A stretch of 63,026 nt of DNA from an uncultured Enterobacteriaceae bacterium (GTDB lineage: Bacteria; Pseudomonadota; Gammaproteobacteria; Enterobacterales; Enterobacteriaceae). A program made the position numbers and the translations under genes. Of the stretch, positions 1 to 8,650 are shown piece after piece (the stretch's first letter is position 1; every line of letters begins with the position of its first letter). Under the pieces are notes generated by a model that searched no databases, was not told the origin of the DNA, and saw only the letters and a list, made by a program, of their open reading frames with translations. The stretch lies in assembly GCA_947631255.1 (NCBI GenBank), contig CANRKT010000014.1, forward strand, positions 1 through 63,026. The letters run 5' to 3'.

Positions 1-54
1 TTATTGTTATTGTTATTGTTATTGTTATTGTTATTGTTATTGTTATTGTCATTG
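1..54. repeat. TTATTG hexanucleotide microsatellite
   Basis: Eight perfect tandem copies of TTATTG fill positions 1-48, followed by one imperfect copy (TCATTG). The tract may continue left of the window. In the frame of the downstream protease remnant each unit reads Leu-Leu, so gain or loss of a unit changes the length of a leucine-rich hydrophobic segment without shifting the frame. Confidence 0.95.
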
Positions 55-501
55 TTAATTTTGCAATTTATTTCTCCATGATTGCTGGGGGTAAATAAAA
101 CTGAAGAGTGGGTTATGTCTCAGGTTACTTTGGAACATTATTATTTCTGGCTAGCTAATTTTTCGTTGGTATTTATTGTGCCTGTATATGAAGAAATAGT
201 CTTTCGTGGGTGTCTTTTTAATATATTTAAATACTGGTTTAATGAGAATGTCTATTTATCAGCGATTCCGGCATCCATATTATTTTCGATACTTCATACA
301 TAGTATTCTGATATACGTACTTTATTTATCCTTTTTTTTGTTTCTATGGTACTTATCTTAGCAAGGGTGAAATCCAATGGAATTCTCATGCCAATAATCT
401 TGCATATGATGATGAATATGATTATCATTGGACCTCAGTGTTTTTTTAATTTATGGCGGGTTTATTTAAGTTTTTTTCGGGATTTTCGTGCAAAATCATG
501 A
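1..501 (+). pseudogene. CPBP-family intramembrane metalloprotease, broken
   Basis: Frame 1 reads through the leucine repeat, meets a TGA at 79-81, then encodes a stretch with the CPBP (Abi) motif Glu-Glu-Ile-Val-Phe-Arg-Gly and a hydrophobic segment ending Ser-Ile-Leu-His. A TAG at 301-303 interrupts it. The same frame continues with more hydrophobic sequence and Leu-His-Met-Met-Met-Asn, the expected last motif (HxxxN), and stops at 499-501. All three motifs lie in one frame broken only by stop codons, so this is a decayed gene and not two genes. CPBP proteins in bacteriocin loci often give self-immunity or process peptides. The 5' end may lie outside the window. Confidence 0.75.
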
Positions 502-587
502 GGGCGATATTCGAAGATTTAAATTTATTTTTATTATACATAAAAACCGAATGTTCACATTCGATGTGATTTGAATAGTTAAAAAAG

Positions 588-770
588 CTAACTTTTGTTT
601 GTTTTTTTGAAAATAAACATTGCAAGCATGGCAACGATAAATGATGGAAGGATATCTCTAAACCAGAAAGAGGACATCTGGAACTTAACTGATGCGATGT
701 GGATTAACTGAAAAATCAGAAAGAAAGAAATAAAAGAAATAAAAAATTTAATCATCAGTTTTTTCATCAT
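588..770 (-). CDS. small two-helix membrane protein, possible immunity-like peptide
   Basis: This 60-aa reading frame encodes two hydrophobic stretches (about residues 6-26 and 38-55) with a Lys-rich N-terminus and a Lys-Lys-Thr-Asn-Lys-Ser tail, as in small inner-membrane proteins. It lies just downstream of, and on the same strand as, the leader-peptide gene at 782-886. That is where bacteriocin immunity genes usually sit. No clear Shine-Dalgarno sequence precedes the ATG-ATG start, and I recognise no family, so the immunity idea rests only on context and hydrophobicity. Confidence 0.4.
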   Translation of the reverse strand: MMKKLMIKFFISFISFFLIFQLIHIASVKFQMSSFWFRDILPSFIVAMLAMFIFKKTNKS

Positions 771-781
771 AGAATTTTAAA

Positions 782-886
782 TTATTTGTAAAAAGATACA
801 ATCCAGTGTATTAATACACTGGATTCTTCATAATTGCTACCAGCACCGGAAACTACTTCTAAAAGATCATCACTGATAACTTTCAT
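782..886 (-). CDS. 34-aa peptide with microcin-type double-glycine leader, probably truncated
   Basis: A clear AAAGGAG ribosome binding site lies six bases before the ATG. The peptide begins MKVISDDLLEVVSGAG, which matches the class II microcin leader pattern (compare the microcin E492 leader as I recall it, MREISQKDLNLAFGA). Cleavage would follow Gly-Ala at residue 15. Only 19 residues remain after that, rich in Ser, Val and Ile with one Trp and no glycine-rich core. The 3' half of the gene lies in a perfect 26-bp palindrome, so it may be a deletion product in which the core was lost and the leader fused to a hairpin. A neighbouring small membrane gene and a CPBP protease remnant support a bacteriocin locus. 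Confidence 0.55.
   Translation of the reverse strand: MKVISDDLLEVVSGAGSNYEESSVLIHWIVSFYK
800..825. repeat. perfect 26-bp palindrome inside the leader-peptide gene
   Basis: Positions 800-812 are the exact reverse complement of 813-825, centred on TTAA. It overlaps codons 21-30 of the 34-codon peptide gene. It could act as an RNA hairpin or terminator or as a protein-binding palindrome; there is no T tract on either side. Confidence 0.85.
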
Positions 887-935
887 ATTCGCTCCTTTAC
901 ATTTGATTGCTTTAGGTAACTAACAAAGTTCATTA

Positions 936-949
936 AAGAGTTAACTCTT
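936..949. promoter_or_regulatory. 14-bp perfect palindrome upstream of the leader-peptide gene
   Basis: AAGAGTTAACTCTT is a perfect palindrome about 50 bp upstream of the peptide start codon (minus strand). The position suits an operator. No regulator is identified, so the role is inference. The rest of the 890-1075 interval is AT-rich and holds no gene I can support. Confidence 0.35.
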
Positions 950-1074
950 CCGTAAAGATATCTGTAAATAACATCAAAGTGTAATTAAGTGAAAATATTA
1001 GTTACGATTAATCGAATTATATCTCGCAAAAAATGACGAAGTCAGAATAATTTAAATAATAACTATTTTTAAAC

Positions 1075-1440
1075 TTGATAGATCAACTGGCTAAAGAGAT
1101 TGTTGATGGTGTAATTGAGATTACGAAAGATCACTAAAAAATCACCGGACGGAAATTTCGGCGGTTCCGGCAAAGAACCCCTATACATGGAAGTCTGCGA
1201 TGTATATCGCACTAATGATATTGCAGTCATGGAGGATGCCTCTGGGGAATGTATTATTTCATCGGCAGCGGTTACGCACGGGTTGCCGCGATGCAGCGAA
1301 TGGAGGCTGTCTGGGAGCAGAAAGCACCTCTCGCTAATATCAGCATCTGTGACGGTAAACCCTGCGTCCAGGTGACAGGTAATGCGTACACCAATAAAAA
1401 AGGTGACCGTTTCTATCTGATAGAAACAGAAAGAGAATAA
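1075..1440 (+). pseudogene. frame-disrupted gene of unknown function upstream of the lipase effector
   Basis: Three pieces of coding-looking sequence follow each other in different frames. The first (1075-1137, frame 1) reads Ile-Asp-Gln-Leu-Ala-Lys-Glu and stops. The next (about 1140-1245, frame 2) contains Tyr-Met-Glu-Val-Cys-Asp-Val-Tyr-Arg-Thr. Frame 1 then resumes (1249-1440) with Ala-Arg-Val-Ala-Ala-Met-Gln-Arg-Met-Glu-Ala and a Cys-containing tail ending just before the effector gene. A base gained or lost near the A run at 1136-1141 and a compensating change near 1245 would explain this. I do not recognise the family. Its position suggests it once belonged to the effector module. Confidence 0.5.
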
Positions 1441-1493
1441 AGACATTTTATATGTGAAGCGAAAAATAGCGATTCTCTGTAAATAAAGGATAA

Positions 1494-3224
1494 ATGAAAA
1501 GGGACCCCGATATGACAGAAAAAAATCCTCCCGATACCGACGAATGCCAGCATGTTTCCTATTACTTACCGCAATGGGATGAATATGGTAAATGCCACTG
1601 GAATGATATTCAATTACAACATAAATCGCTTAATGCTAAGGCCAGGTGCATCTTACCGCCAACCAAGGTTATTCCTGTTATTTTTATTCCTGGGGTTATG
1701 GGTACAAATCTTAAAAGCGATATTGGAGAGTCATCTTGGAACGCGGAATGGTATCATGGGGCTGATAGTCTGATATTTGTTTCTAAAGATGGGCACGAAC
1801 GAAGAAAAACCTTAAACCCAACAACAACAACAGTTGAAAACAGAAAAAAAAGTATCACTCCTATAAGCCATTCCTTATTCCCTGACAATGGAAACCTATT
1901 TTCGACTAGATATGAACGACATTGGGGCGAAGCATTGTATTTAACTTATGGAAAGTTCTTGAGTTTTTTTCAATTTGCTTTGTTAGATGATTGGCAAACT
2001 GATGCTTATCGTATGTATTATAAATCTAAGCTAAAAAACTTCAAACGTTCAGGAGTGCTAGCTAACTTAATTGGGGAAAAATTAGGAGACACCCATGATT
2101 CACCGCTAACATCTGATGAGTTGACCCATTTTAAACGATTTCTCTTTCCTGTACATGTTTTTGGCTATAACTGGTTGGTTGATAATGCCACCTCTGCGGC
2201 TCAACTGGTTAAATATATTGATAATGTTATAAGTACCTACAAGCATCAACACGGTCATGGTCTGGCGGTAGAAAAAGTCATTATTGTTACCCATTCAATG
2301 GGGGGACTAGTAGCACGTTACGCAATGAATCCTCCTGAAGAATCTGAATTTAAAGGCTGCAAAGATAAGGTTTTAGGGGTAGTGCATGGTGTGATCCCTG
2401 ATTTAGGTTCTCCGGCCGCTTATCGTCGAATGAAAACCGGAGCTGGTAAAGAAGGGATCCCAGGAAAAGTTTTAGGAGAAACAGCAGAAGAATTAATGCC
2501 TCTTTTAGCAAGAGCACCGGGACCATTACAATTATTACCATATCCAACATATCCTTCAAGATGGTTAAAAATTAATGGTGAGGGTGAATTCCCAAAAATA
2601 GACCCTTTCGACGAAATTTATTTACGTAATGATGTATGGTGGAAACTGTATCAATCGAACATTATTGATGCCGACAACGCAAAGGTTAGGAGAAATTGGG
2701 TTGAATATACGGAGTCGATGAAAGGTAAAGTTAAAAAATTCATGTTACATCAAGAACAAGGTTTTTATCATCCGAATACGTACGTTTTTTATGGTAATGA
2801 AAAAGAATCTGACAATTATCTTTCATGGCATCGAGTTTCGTATAAACGAGAAATACAATTTAGTGAGGATGTATTGCGTCGCTTACCTGCTGTTAAAAAT
2901 GTTAGATTTGAAAAACAACTAGATGATAAAATGTATGTTATTCCTACGAGGGATATTCCTCATTACTATTATAAAATAGATGACGATAATGTTTATGAAT
3001 TGGTTTCATCGTTAGGTAAAGGTGATAGCACAGTTCCCATTGAGTCACTTAATAGAATAAAAGTACATCCATCAATTAAAAGCACATTGACGACAAATGT
3101 TGATCATCAAAGTGCTTATGCATTAGATGACTCAACTTATTCTGGGTTTAGTGATGCAATTAAATTCACATTAAGATCTATTATTAAAATTGTACAAGAG
3201 GTTGACGCCAGTGCGGCTGAATAA
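1494..3224 (+). CDS. Tle4-like type VI secretion lipase effector (alpha/beta hydrolase)
   Basis: A 576-aa protein without a signal peptide. An early Ile-Pro-Gly-Val-Met-Gly-Thr strand/loop (about residues 66-72) suits the oxyanion region. The nucleophile elbow is Thr-His-Ser-Met-Gly-Gly with Ser268. The likely acid is Asp511 in Gly-Asp-Ser-Thr-Val-Pro and the likely base His538 in Val-Asp-His-Gln. This layout fits the large PGAP1/lipase-type Tle effectors, which attack membrane phospholipids of rival cells. The next gene is a Tli4-type immunity protein overlapping its 3' end, which is the strongest clue to family Tle4. AAAGGA precedes the ATG; a second ATG seven codons in is possible. A homologous pair sits at the other end of the window. 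Confidence 0.8.
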   Translation: MKRDPDMTEKNPPDTDECQHVSYYLPQWDEYGKCHWNDIQLQHKSLNAKARCILPPTKVIPVIFIPGVMGTNLKSDIGESSWNAEWYHGADSLIFVSKDGHERRKTLNPTTTTVENRKKSITPISHSLFPDNGNLFSTRYERHWGEALYLTYGKFLSFFQFALLDDWQTDAYRMYYKSKLKNFKRSGVLANLIGEKLGDTHDSPLTSDELTHFKRFLFPVHVFGYNWLVDNATSAAQLVKYIDNVISTYKHQHGHGLAVEKVIIVTHSMGGLVARYAMNPPEESEFKGCKDKVLGVVHGVIPDLGSPAAYRRMKTGAGKEGIPGKVLGETAEELMPLLARAPGPLQLLPYPTYPSRWLKINGEGEFPKIDPFDEIYLRNDVWWKLYQSNIIDADNAKVRRNWVEYTESMKGKVKKFMLHQEQGFYHPNTYVFYGNEKESDNYLSWHRVSYKREIQFSEDVLRRLPAVKNVRFEKQLDDKMYVIPTRDIPHYYYKIDDDNVYELVSSLGKGDSTVPIESLNRIKVHPSIKSTLTTNVDHQSAYALDDSTYSGFSDAIKFTLRSIIKIVQEVDASAAE

Positions 3225-4320
3225 ATTGCAATTATGGGTTATGACAATTTTTGTTATAGTCATTATTTTGTTTTTATGGCTCATTCGTGAAGTTACTCCA
3301 GACCCGATAAATGACAAGGAAAAGATTGTGATAGAAACACTTTTTGAAAAATCAAAACCCCAATGTATTGGTCGTTATATTATTGATGTTCCTGAGTCAT
3401 TTAATAACCAATCTTATGATAAGATATTTATTGATGATTTTAAAATAGAAAGTAAATTTATGTATCTTCCGGCATTTAAGCAACGAGTTGAGTTACGAGA
3501 ACAGGCGTTAAGCGAAAGAGAAACGAGTAAAAAAAACGCACCTGTATTGAAGGAAGTCATACATTTACCTGAAGGAAAAGGTGTTGTATTTGATAGTAAT
3601 AGACCAGGTGAAGATGATGCTTATAGAACATTAGAAGCACATGTATATGATAATCATATTGCTTTTATTATCACAACAAACATCTTAGACTTATCAGCAC
3701 AAAAATATTCAGATGAAAAGAAATCATATATTGAAGTGTCTGGTTTTAATGAAACAGAAACAAATACCCGACCTACTAAACTTGCGGCTATGCAATCATT
3801 GATATCTCGATTAAGTGGGCGGCTAGATCATTATGTCCCTACCGAAAAAGGAGTCTGTATTCCAAATGGTTTTGTTTTAGATGAACAAAATATACAAAAA
3901 GAAGATATCTACTTTCTATACGAAAATAGCAATTTTTGGTTGACACTAAATATGGATCATCACGAGACGCCTCAAAATGAAATATTATTAAATAAATCCT
4001 TTGAAATAAAAAAGCATATGGCATTAAACAATTTACATACGTTTAAAAAAGGAAAATTAAATCTTAATGGCGTTCCGGCTCAAGAGTGGCTAATGACAGG
4101 GAGACAAAAAATTTATAATGAAGAAAATAAAGAAGAGTCAGGGGGGACTTACTATTCTTTTCTGTTAAAAGCGAATCAAGGTACATCTTCGTTGGCTGAG
4201 CCATTTTTAAGTATAACGTTATTTAATAATGATAAAGAAACAACATACAGTGATGCTGAAATGGTCGAGATTTGGGATCGGATTGTTGGTTCGTTGCGCT
4301 ATAAACCCAATGCATTCTAA
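3211..4320 (+). CDS. Tli4-family immunity protein to the adjacent lipase effector
   Basis: The open frame begins at 3190, but a GTG at 3211 preceded by AGAGG is the better start and overlaps the effector stop by 14 bp; ATG 3241 is an alternative. An N-terminal hydrophobic segment (about residues 4-24 from the GTG) suggests a membrane anchor with the rest in the periplasm. The body begins with Lys-Pro-Gln-Cys-Ile-Gly-Arg-Tyr and ends in Val-Gly-Ser-Leu-Arg-Tyr-Lys-Pro, both also found in the second immunity protein at 60731-61807. In the family, Tli4 proteins bind and block their cognate Tle4 lipase in the periplasm. Translational overlap implies coupled synthesis. Confidence 0.8.
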   Translation: MRLNKLQLWVMTIFVIVIILFLWLIREVTPDPINDKEKIVIETLFEKSKPQCIGRYIIDVPESFNNQSYDKIFIDDFKIESKFMYLPAFKQRVELREQALSERETSKKNAPVLKEVIHLPEGKGVVFDSNRPGEDDAYRTLEAHVYDNHIAFIITTNILDLSAQKYSDEKKSYIEVSGFNETETNTRPTKLAAMQSLISRLSGRLDHYVPTEKGVCIPNGFVLDEQNIQKEDIYFLYENSNFWLTLNMDHHETPQNEILLNKSFEIKKHMALNNLHTFKKGKLNLNGVPAQEWLMTGRQKIYNEENKEESGGTYYSFLLKANQGTSSLAEPFLSITLFNNDKETTYSDAEMVEIWDRIVGSLRYKPNAF

Positions 4321-4426
4321 ATGGGGTTCGCTGGGAAAACGGAATCTATGGTCACTCCCGTTTTTGCAACACCGATTTTGACGATAAATTGACTTGCTTG
4401 AATCTATCCGGCGTCTGAATGGGATT

Positions 4427-4716
4427 TTATTCCCGCGCCTTGATGTGAACCTTCAGAAAATATACGGCTTCAATGAGCCTTGCCGGGTTCCCTGCATAAA
4501 TGCCTTTGATCTCAATCGGCTTCATCATAACTGAACCCGCACCAATAACGGAGCCGGCGCTCCAGACCAGAACAGATCATTGGCGAAGGTCACGTTATGG
4601 CCAATGAAGCAGTTCTCACCCAGTGTTACGTTCTCACAGATAAACGTGTGAGACTGTATCCGGCTTCCGCTGCCAATACAGATGACACTTACCGGGATCT
4701 TGCCGGTCAGACACAC
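4427..4716 (-). pseudogene. remnant of a hexapeptide-repeat acetyltransferase
   Basis: The N-terminal part (about 4560-4716) reads as left-handed beta-helix turns, including Asn-Cys-Phe-Ile-Gly-His-Asn-Val and Phe-Ala-Asn-Asp. The C-terminal part (4427-4560) is in another frame and carries the usual ending Ser-Val-Ile-Gly-Ala-Gly-Ser-Val followed by Tyr-Ala-Gly-Asn-Pro-Ala-Arg. The middle of a normal enzyme is missing and the frames do not match, so an internal deletion has removed the active-site turns. WbbJ/FdtC-like sugar O- or N-acetyltransferases have this ending. It fills the space between the immunity gene and the cut sap operon. Confidence 0.7.
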
Positions 4717-4727
4717 AGAGGTAAACT

Positions 4728-4749
4728 CCCTGTTCAGGGCTTAACAGGG
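4728..4749. terminator. short inverted repeat at the sap breakpoint
   Basis: CCCTGTT and AACAGGG flank an eight-base loop directly downstream of the sapB stop codon. There is no T run in the sapB direction, so termination is uncertain. It lies at the junction between core and accessory DNA. Confidence 0.35.
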
Positions 4750-4758
4750 ATAAGTCTC

Positions 4759-5709
4759 TTAGTCTTTATTTTTCCATGGGCTTGCCATCACACTGATAAT
4801 ATCAGAAAGAATATTAATCACGATAACCAGCGATCCGGTCACCATCACCCCGGCAGAAATGGCCGCATAATCCTGCTGGCGAACAGCATTAATCAACCAG
4901 CGTCCAAGTCCGGGCCAGTTAAAGACCACTTCAGTTATCATTGCCAGAGTGAGCATGGTTGAAAACTGAAGCCCCAGACGAGGGATCACCGGAGGTAACG
5001 CATTATGCAGGACATGGCGTCTGACCACGGTAAAACGCGATAAGCCACGAGTAGTAGCGGCTTTGACGTAATTTTGTTCAATGACTTCGATAGTACTGAT
5101 GCGCATCAGGCGGATCACTTCAGTCGTGGGTGCCACCGCTAATGCCACCACCGGCAATATCATATGACGCCCCACACTGGCGATAATTTCATGGCGATAA
5201 GGTGACTCTGAAAGCCAGGCATCCACCAGTGCCAGTCCAGTCACTGGTTTAACTTCATATAATAAATCAAAGCGACCGGAGACAGGGAACCAGCCGAGTG
5301 TGAGCGAAAAAAACAGGATCAACAGCAGGGCTAGCCAGAAAACAGGAATTGAAAAACCCAGCAGTGCCAGGGCGCTGATTAATTTATCCTGCCAGCGATT
5401 TCGCATCACTCCCGCTAAGATCCCCACAGGAATACCTATCAGAAATGCCAGTGAGAACGACAGCAGGCACAATTCCATCGTGGCAGGAAAAACCACATGC
5501 AACTGAGCATTGATCGACTGACCAGTAATGTTCGATACCCCGAAGTCCCAATGCATCATGTCATTCACCCAGAAGGTCCAGGCATCCCACAGTGACACGC
5601 CTTGCAGCGGTGCATGGGGGGTAAAAAACAGTAGCGAGAAACCGACCAGCGACAGAAAGAACAGTGTGACCAGCAAGAGTAATAACCGGCGTAAGGTATA
5701 AATTATCAT
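4759..5709 (-). CDS. sapB: SapB, peptide ABC transporter permease
   Basis: This 316-aa inner-membrane permease (binding-protein-dependent transport family) starts [20 protein letters not shown] and carries the cytoplasmic EAA loop around [12 protein letters not shown]. Its ATG overlaps the sapA stop. SapABCDF is linked in enterobacteria to antimicrobial peptide resistance and putrescine export. As I recall E. coli SapB it is 321 aa, so this copy ends about five residues early, and sapC, sapD and sapF are absent downstream. Without SapC and the ATPases here the transporter cannot be complete unless those genes lie elsewhere. Confidence 0.93.
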   Translation of the reverse strand: MIIYTLRRLLLLLVTLFFLSLVGFSLLFFTPHAPLQGVSLWDAWTFWVNDMMHWDFGVSNITGQSINAQLHVVFPATMELCLLSFSLAFLIGIPVGILAGVMRNRWQDKLISALALLGFSIPVFWLALLLILFFSLTLGWFPVSGRFDLLYEVKPVTGLALVDAWLSESPYRHEIIASVGRHMILPVVALAVAPTTEVIRLMRISTIEVIEQNYVKAATTRGLSRFTVVRRHVLHNALPPVIPRLGLQFSTMLTLAMITEVVFNWPGLGRWLINAVRQQDYAAISAGVMVTGSLVIVINILSDIISVMASPWKNKD

Positions 5710-7346
5710 TATTTTTTCACCTCGACGTCGTCACGAGATACACCCGCAAACGAGGTACTGCCAAATGGGCTTAATACCAGTCCTTTAATATCATAGCGAT
5801 AGGCTTGTAAACGTAGCGACGAGGCTAAAGGGAGTACCGGCATTTCAGCCTCCAGAATCTGTTGAGCTTCATGATAAGCCTCAACTCGGGAAGCCAGCTG
5901 CTGAGATGAAAGCGCTTTTTGCAGCACGGTATCAAACTGGGGGGAGCACCAGTGGGACAAGTTGGTCTGTGACTCTATTGCGGCACAACTTAGCAGAGGG
6001 CGGAAAAAACTGTCCGGATCGTTACTGTCGGTTGACCAGCCAGCAAGGGTCAAGTCATGACTCATATCCATCAACCGTGTTTCCTGAAAACGTCCTTCGG
6101 CAGGAGTAATCGTTACGTTGACGCCAATCTGAGCCATATCAGCCTGAATCAGTTCCGCCGTTTTGAGCGGGCTGGGGTTCCAGGGTTGAGAGCTGGTCGG
6201 TACCCACAACTGTAACTTAAGGTCTTTAATTCCCAGTGATGCCAATAACTCACGAGCTTTAGCGGGATTATACTCTGTCACTTGGGCATCATTGTCATAA
6301 GCCCATGAAGCTCGAGGTAAAATCGACGCGGCTGTTTCAGCAGTTCCGTAATAAATCGACTGCATTAGACGCTGATTATTGATAGCCAGCGAGAGTGCAT
6401 GTCGCACCTCAGGATTATTAAGCGGTGGCTTATTGGTGTTAAAAACCAGATAGGCGATATTCATTCCTGGGCGCAGTGTCAGGCGCAGACGAGGATCATC
6501 GCGTAAAATATTAAGCTGACTTGCCGCCGGCCAGGCCAGAACATCACACTCACCCGTAAGCAATTTTGATAATCGGCCCGTGCCGCCGTAACCGAGGTCA
6601 AGCACCACTTGCGACATTAATGGTTCGCCTCGCCAGTAGCCCGAGTGACGTGCCAGACGAATATAGTGGCCAGCGCGATGCTCATCTAACTGAAATGGAC
6701 CGGTTCCAACGGGCTTGCGATCCATCTGTTCTTTTTTATTTTCCCGGGTGAGTTGATTAGCATACTCAGCAGACATCACCGAGGCGTAATGCGTGGCCAT
6801 ATGCCACAAAAAGGAGGCATCCGGTTGTTTTAGACGGAATTCAACGGTGTTTTGGTCAAGTTTACGAACACTCTTGATACTTTCAGCAAATTGCAGACTG
6901 TCAAAGTAGGGATAATGGCCGCCATTGACGTTATGCCAGGGATTATTACGATCGAAGATACGCTGAAAAGTGAAGACGACATCATCCGCATTCAAAGGAC
7001 GGGTGGGGGTGAACCACTGAGTTTTCTGAAAGTTAACCTGAGGGCGGAGATGAAACCGATAAGTTGCGCCGTTATCCAGAACTTCCCAGCGTTCTGCCAG
7101 TTCAGGCATCAGACGATAGGTATAAGGATCAACATCCAGTAAGCGATCGTAGAGTTGTGGCGCCAGGGTATCCACCGTCAATCCGGTACTGGCCATTTGG
7201 GGGTTAAAGGTATTGACCTGACCACTCACACAGTAAATAAACCCGCTATTGCGAATATCCGCTGTTTTTCCATCAGGCACAGCAGCCTTGGCTGCGCCAT
7301 GCAGACAGCATAAACTTACTAACAGAGAGGACAGTATTGCGCGCAT
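5709..7346 (-). CDS. sapA: SapA, periplasmic substrate-binding protein
   Basis: This 545-aa family 5 solute-binding protein has an N-terminal signal peptide with a likely cut after Ala-Lys-Ala near residue 21. The mature part has the typical SBP_bac_5 features Pro-Gln-Leu-Tyr-Asp-Arg-Leu and Tyr-Leu-Val-Phe-Asn-Thr-Asn. It is divergent in function but co-directional with pspF, with about 107 bp between. It captures peptides, and in related bacteria heme, for the Sap transporter. The gene looks intact even though its partners beyond sapB are missing from the window. Confidence 0.93.
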   Translation of the reverse strand: MRAILSSLLVSLCCLHGAAKAAVPDGKTADIRNSGFIYCVSGQVNTFNPQMASTGLTVDTLAPQLYDRLLDVDPYTYRLMPELAERWEVLDNGATYRFHLRPQVNFQKTQWFTPTRPLNADDVVFTFQRIFDRNNPWHNVNGGHYPYFDSLQFAESIKSVRKLDQNTVEFRLKQPDASFLWHMATHYASVMSAEYANQLTRENKKEQMDRKPVGTGPFQLDEHRAGHYIRLARHSGYWRGEPLMSQVVLDLGYGGTGRLSKLLTGECDVLAWPAASQLNILRDDPRLRLTLRPGMNIAYLVFNTNKPPLNNPEVRHALSLAINNQRLMQSIYYGTAETAASILPRASWAYDNDAQVTEYNPAKARELLASLGIKDLKLQLWVPTSSQPWNPSPLKTAELIQADMAQIGVNVTITPAEGRFQETRLMDMSHDLTLAGWSTDSNDPDSFFRPLLSCAAIESQTNLSHWCSPQFDTVLQKALSSQQLASRVEAYHEAQQILEAEMPVLPLASSLRLQAYRYDIKGLVLSPFGSTSFAGVSRDDVEVKK

Positions 7347-7453
7347 AGCATAAAGTTTTATGTTTTATCGGATGATAAGCCAAATTGTATCTTACTCTGG
7401 CTGGGTTCCCAAAATTCCTGTCAATGAAGCAATATATAATGAAAAAATGCGGT

Positions 7454-8470
7454 TTAATTAAGCGATTCCGGCTGCAGATGATGCTTTTTCATCATTGCCC
7501 GTAACTGATGATAGGTGACCCCTAAAAGCTCAGCGGCTCGACGCTGATTGAATAAGGCCTGCTGCAAACTTTGTTTTAATAGTGTCAGTTCTTGCTGATG
7601 CTGAAACTGACGTAAGTCCACGGGCAGTTCTGGCAGGGATGAAGTGTGCTGGTCATCCGATACCTGTACTGGAAACAGGGGGCGCAAACGAGTGGTCACA
7701 CTGGCGAAGGGGTCAAGAATAATTTTGTCCAGCACCTCTTCGCTATTGCCGTGACGGTAGACAGAACGTTCCACCACATTTTTTAGCTCACGAATATTTC
7801 CAGGCCAGGAATACTGTAAGAGGATCTGGCTGGCCTGTTCACTGAAACCGGGAAAGAACGGCAGATTTAATTCACGGCACATCTGAATGGCAAAATGCTC
7901 TGCCAGTAACAGAATATCTGACTGCCGTTCGCTCAGTGACGGTAGCATGACCACGTCGAACGCCAGCCTGTCGAGCAAATCGGCACGAAACTTTCCTTGC
8001 CGGGCCAGGAGGGGAAGGTCTGCGTTAGTCGCGCAGACTAAGCGGACATTAGTCTGTAGCGACTGACTGCCGCCGACCCGTTCAATCTCACCATACTCAA
8101 CGACACGTAATAATTTTTCCTGTACCAGCATCGGTGCGGTGGCCAGTTCATCAAGGAATAATGTGCCGCCTTCAGCGCGTTCAAAACGGCCCTGATGGCG
8201 TTTTTGTGCACCGGTAAAAGCTCCAGCTTCATGACCGAACAATTCATTATCCAGCAGATTTTCGTTTAGCGTGGCACAATTCAACGAAATAAAAGGGCCT
8301 TGCCAGCGGGAAGATAAAAAGTGAAGACGACTGGCAATCAATTCTTTACCAGTACCACGCTCACCAATCACCAGCACAGGTTTGTTGAGTGGCGCAAGGG
8401 CGGATACTTGCTCGAGAACTTCCAGAAAGCTATTTGCTTCGCCTATCAGATTGTCTTTTACCTGTCGCAT
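7454..8470 (-). CDS. pspF: PspF, sigma-54 enhancer-binding activator of the psp operon
   Basis: An AAA+ activator of 338 aa, lacking an N-terminal receiver domain as PspF does. Walker A is Gly-Glu-Arg-Gly-Thr-Gly-Lys-Glu, the sigma-54 contact loop is Gly-Ala-Phe-Thr-Gly-Ala, and the C-terminus has a Fis-type HTH (Arg-Ala-Ala-Glu-Leu-Leu-Gly-Val). The open frame extends to a TTG at 8485, but the ATG at 8470 (Met-Arg-Gln-Val-Lys-Asp-Asn) fits the known PspF start. It is held inactive by PspA and, when released by membrane stress, drives pspABC from the divergent promoter. Confidence 0.95.
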   Translation of the reverse strand: MRQVKDNLIGEANSFLEVLEQVSALAPLNKPVLVIGERGTGKELIASRLHFLSSRWQGPFISLNCATLNENLLDNELFGHEAGAFTGAQKRHQGRFERAEGGTLFLDELATAPMLVQEKLLRVVEYGEIERVGGSQSLQTNVRLVCATNADLPLLARQGKFRADLLDRLAFDVVMLPSLSERQSDILLLAEHFAIQMCRELNLPFFPGFSEQASQILLQYSWPGNIRELKNVVERSVYRHGNSEEVLDKIILDPFASVTTRLRPLFPVQVSDDQHTSSLPELPVDLRQFQHQQELTLLKQSLQQALFNQRRAAELLGVTYHQLRAMMKKHHLQPESLN

Positions 8471-8569
8471 GGTTAAATTGACCAATAGTTAGTTATATTA
8501 ATCTAATGTATCAATTTCCTGAAAAGGGTCAAATTTAATATTTTGTTTAAAATCAACAAAGTAAAAAAC

Positions 8570-8585
8570 TGGCACGCATTTTGCT
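8570..8585 (+). promoter_or_regulatory. sigma-54 promoter of pspABC
   Basis: TGGCACGCATTTTGCT matches the -24/-12 consensus perfectly: GG and GC are ten bases apart. It lies about 65 bp before the pspA start and faces pspA, with the AT-rich pspF-pspA interval upstream available for PspF and IHF binding. Confidence 0.95.
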
Positions 8586-8650
8586 TTATCTTGGTCATGG
8601 AGTTCCTTTGTGAACTGATGATAGACAAGAAAGATTAAGGGGATAACACC

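Noticed and set aside
446..634. 62-codon minus-strand frame overlapping the small membrane gene
   Set aside because: No ribosome binding site, no domain, overlaps the better frame at 588-770 and the 3' end of the CPBP remnant.
1069..1446. 125-codon minus-strand frame opposite the frame-disrupted gene
   Set aside because: The plus strand holds the coding-like patterns; this frame has no start signal and no family.
3190..3210. Upstream TTG start for the first immunity gene
   Set aside because: GTG 3211 has AGAGG at a good distance, which parallels the overlap seen in the second pair.
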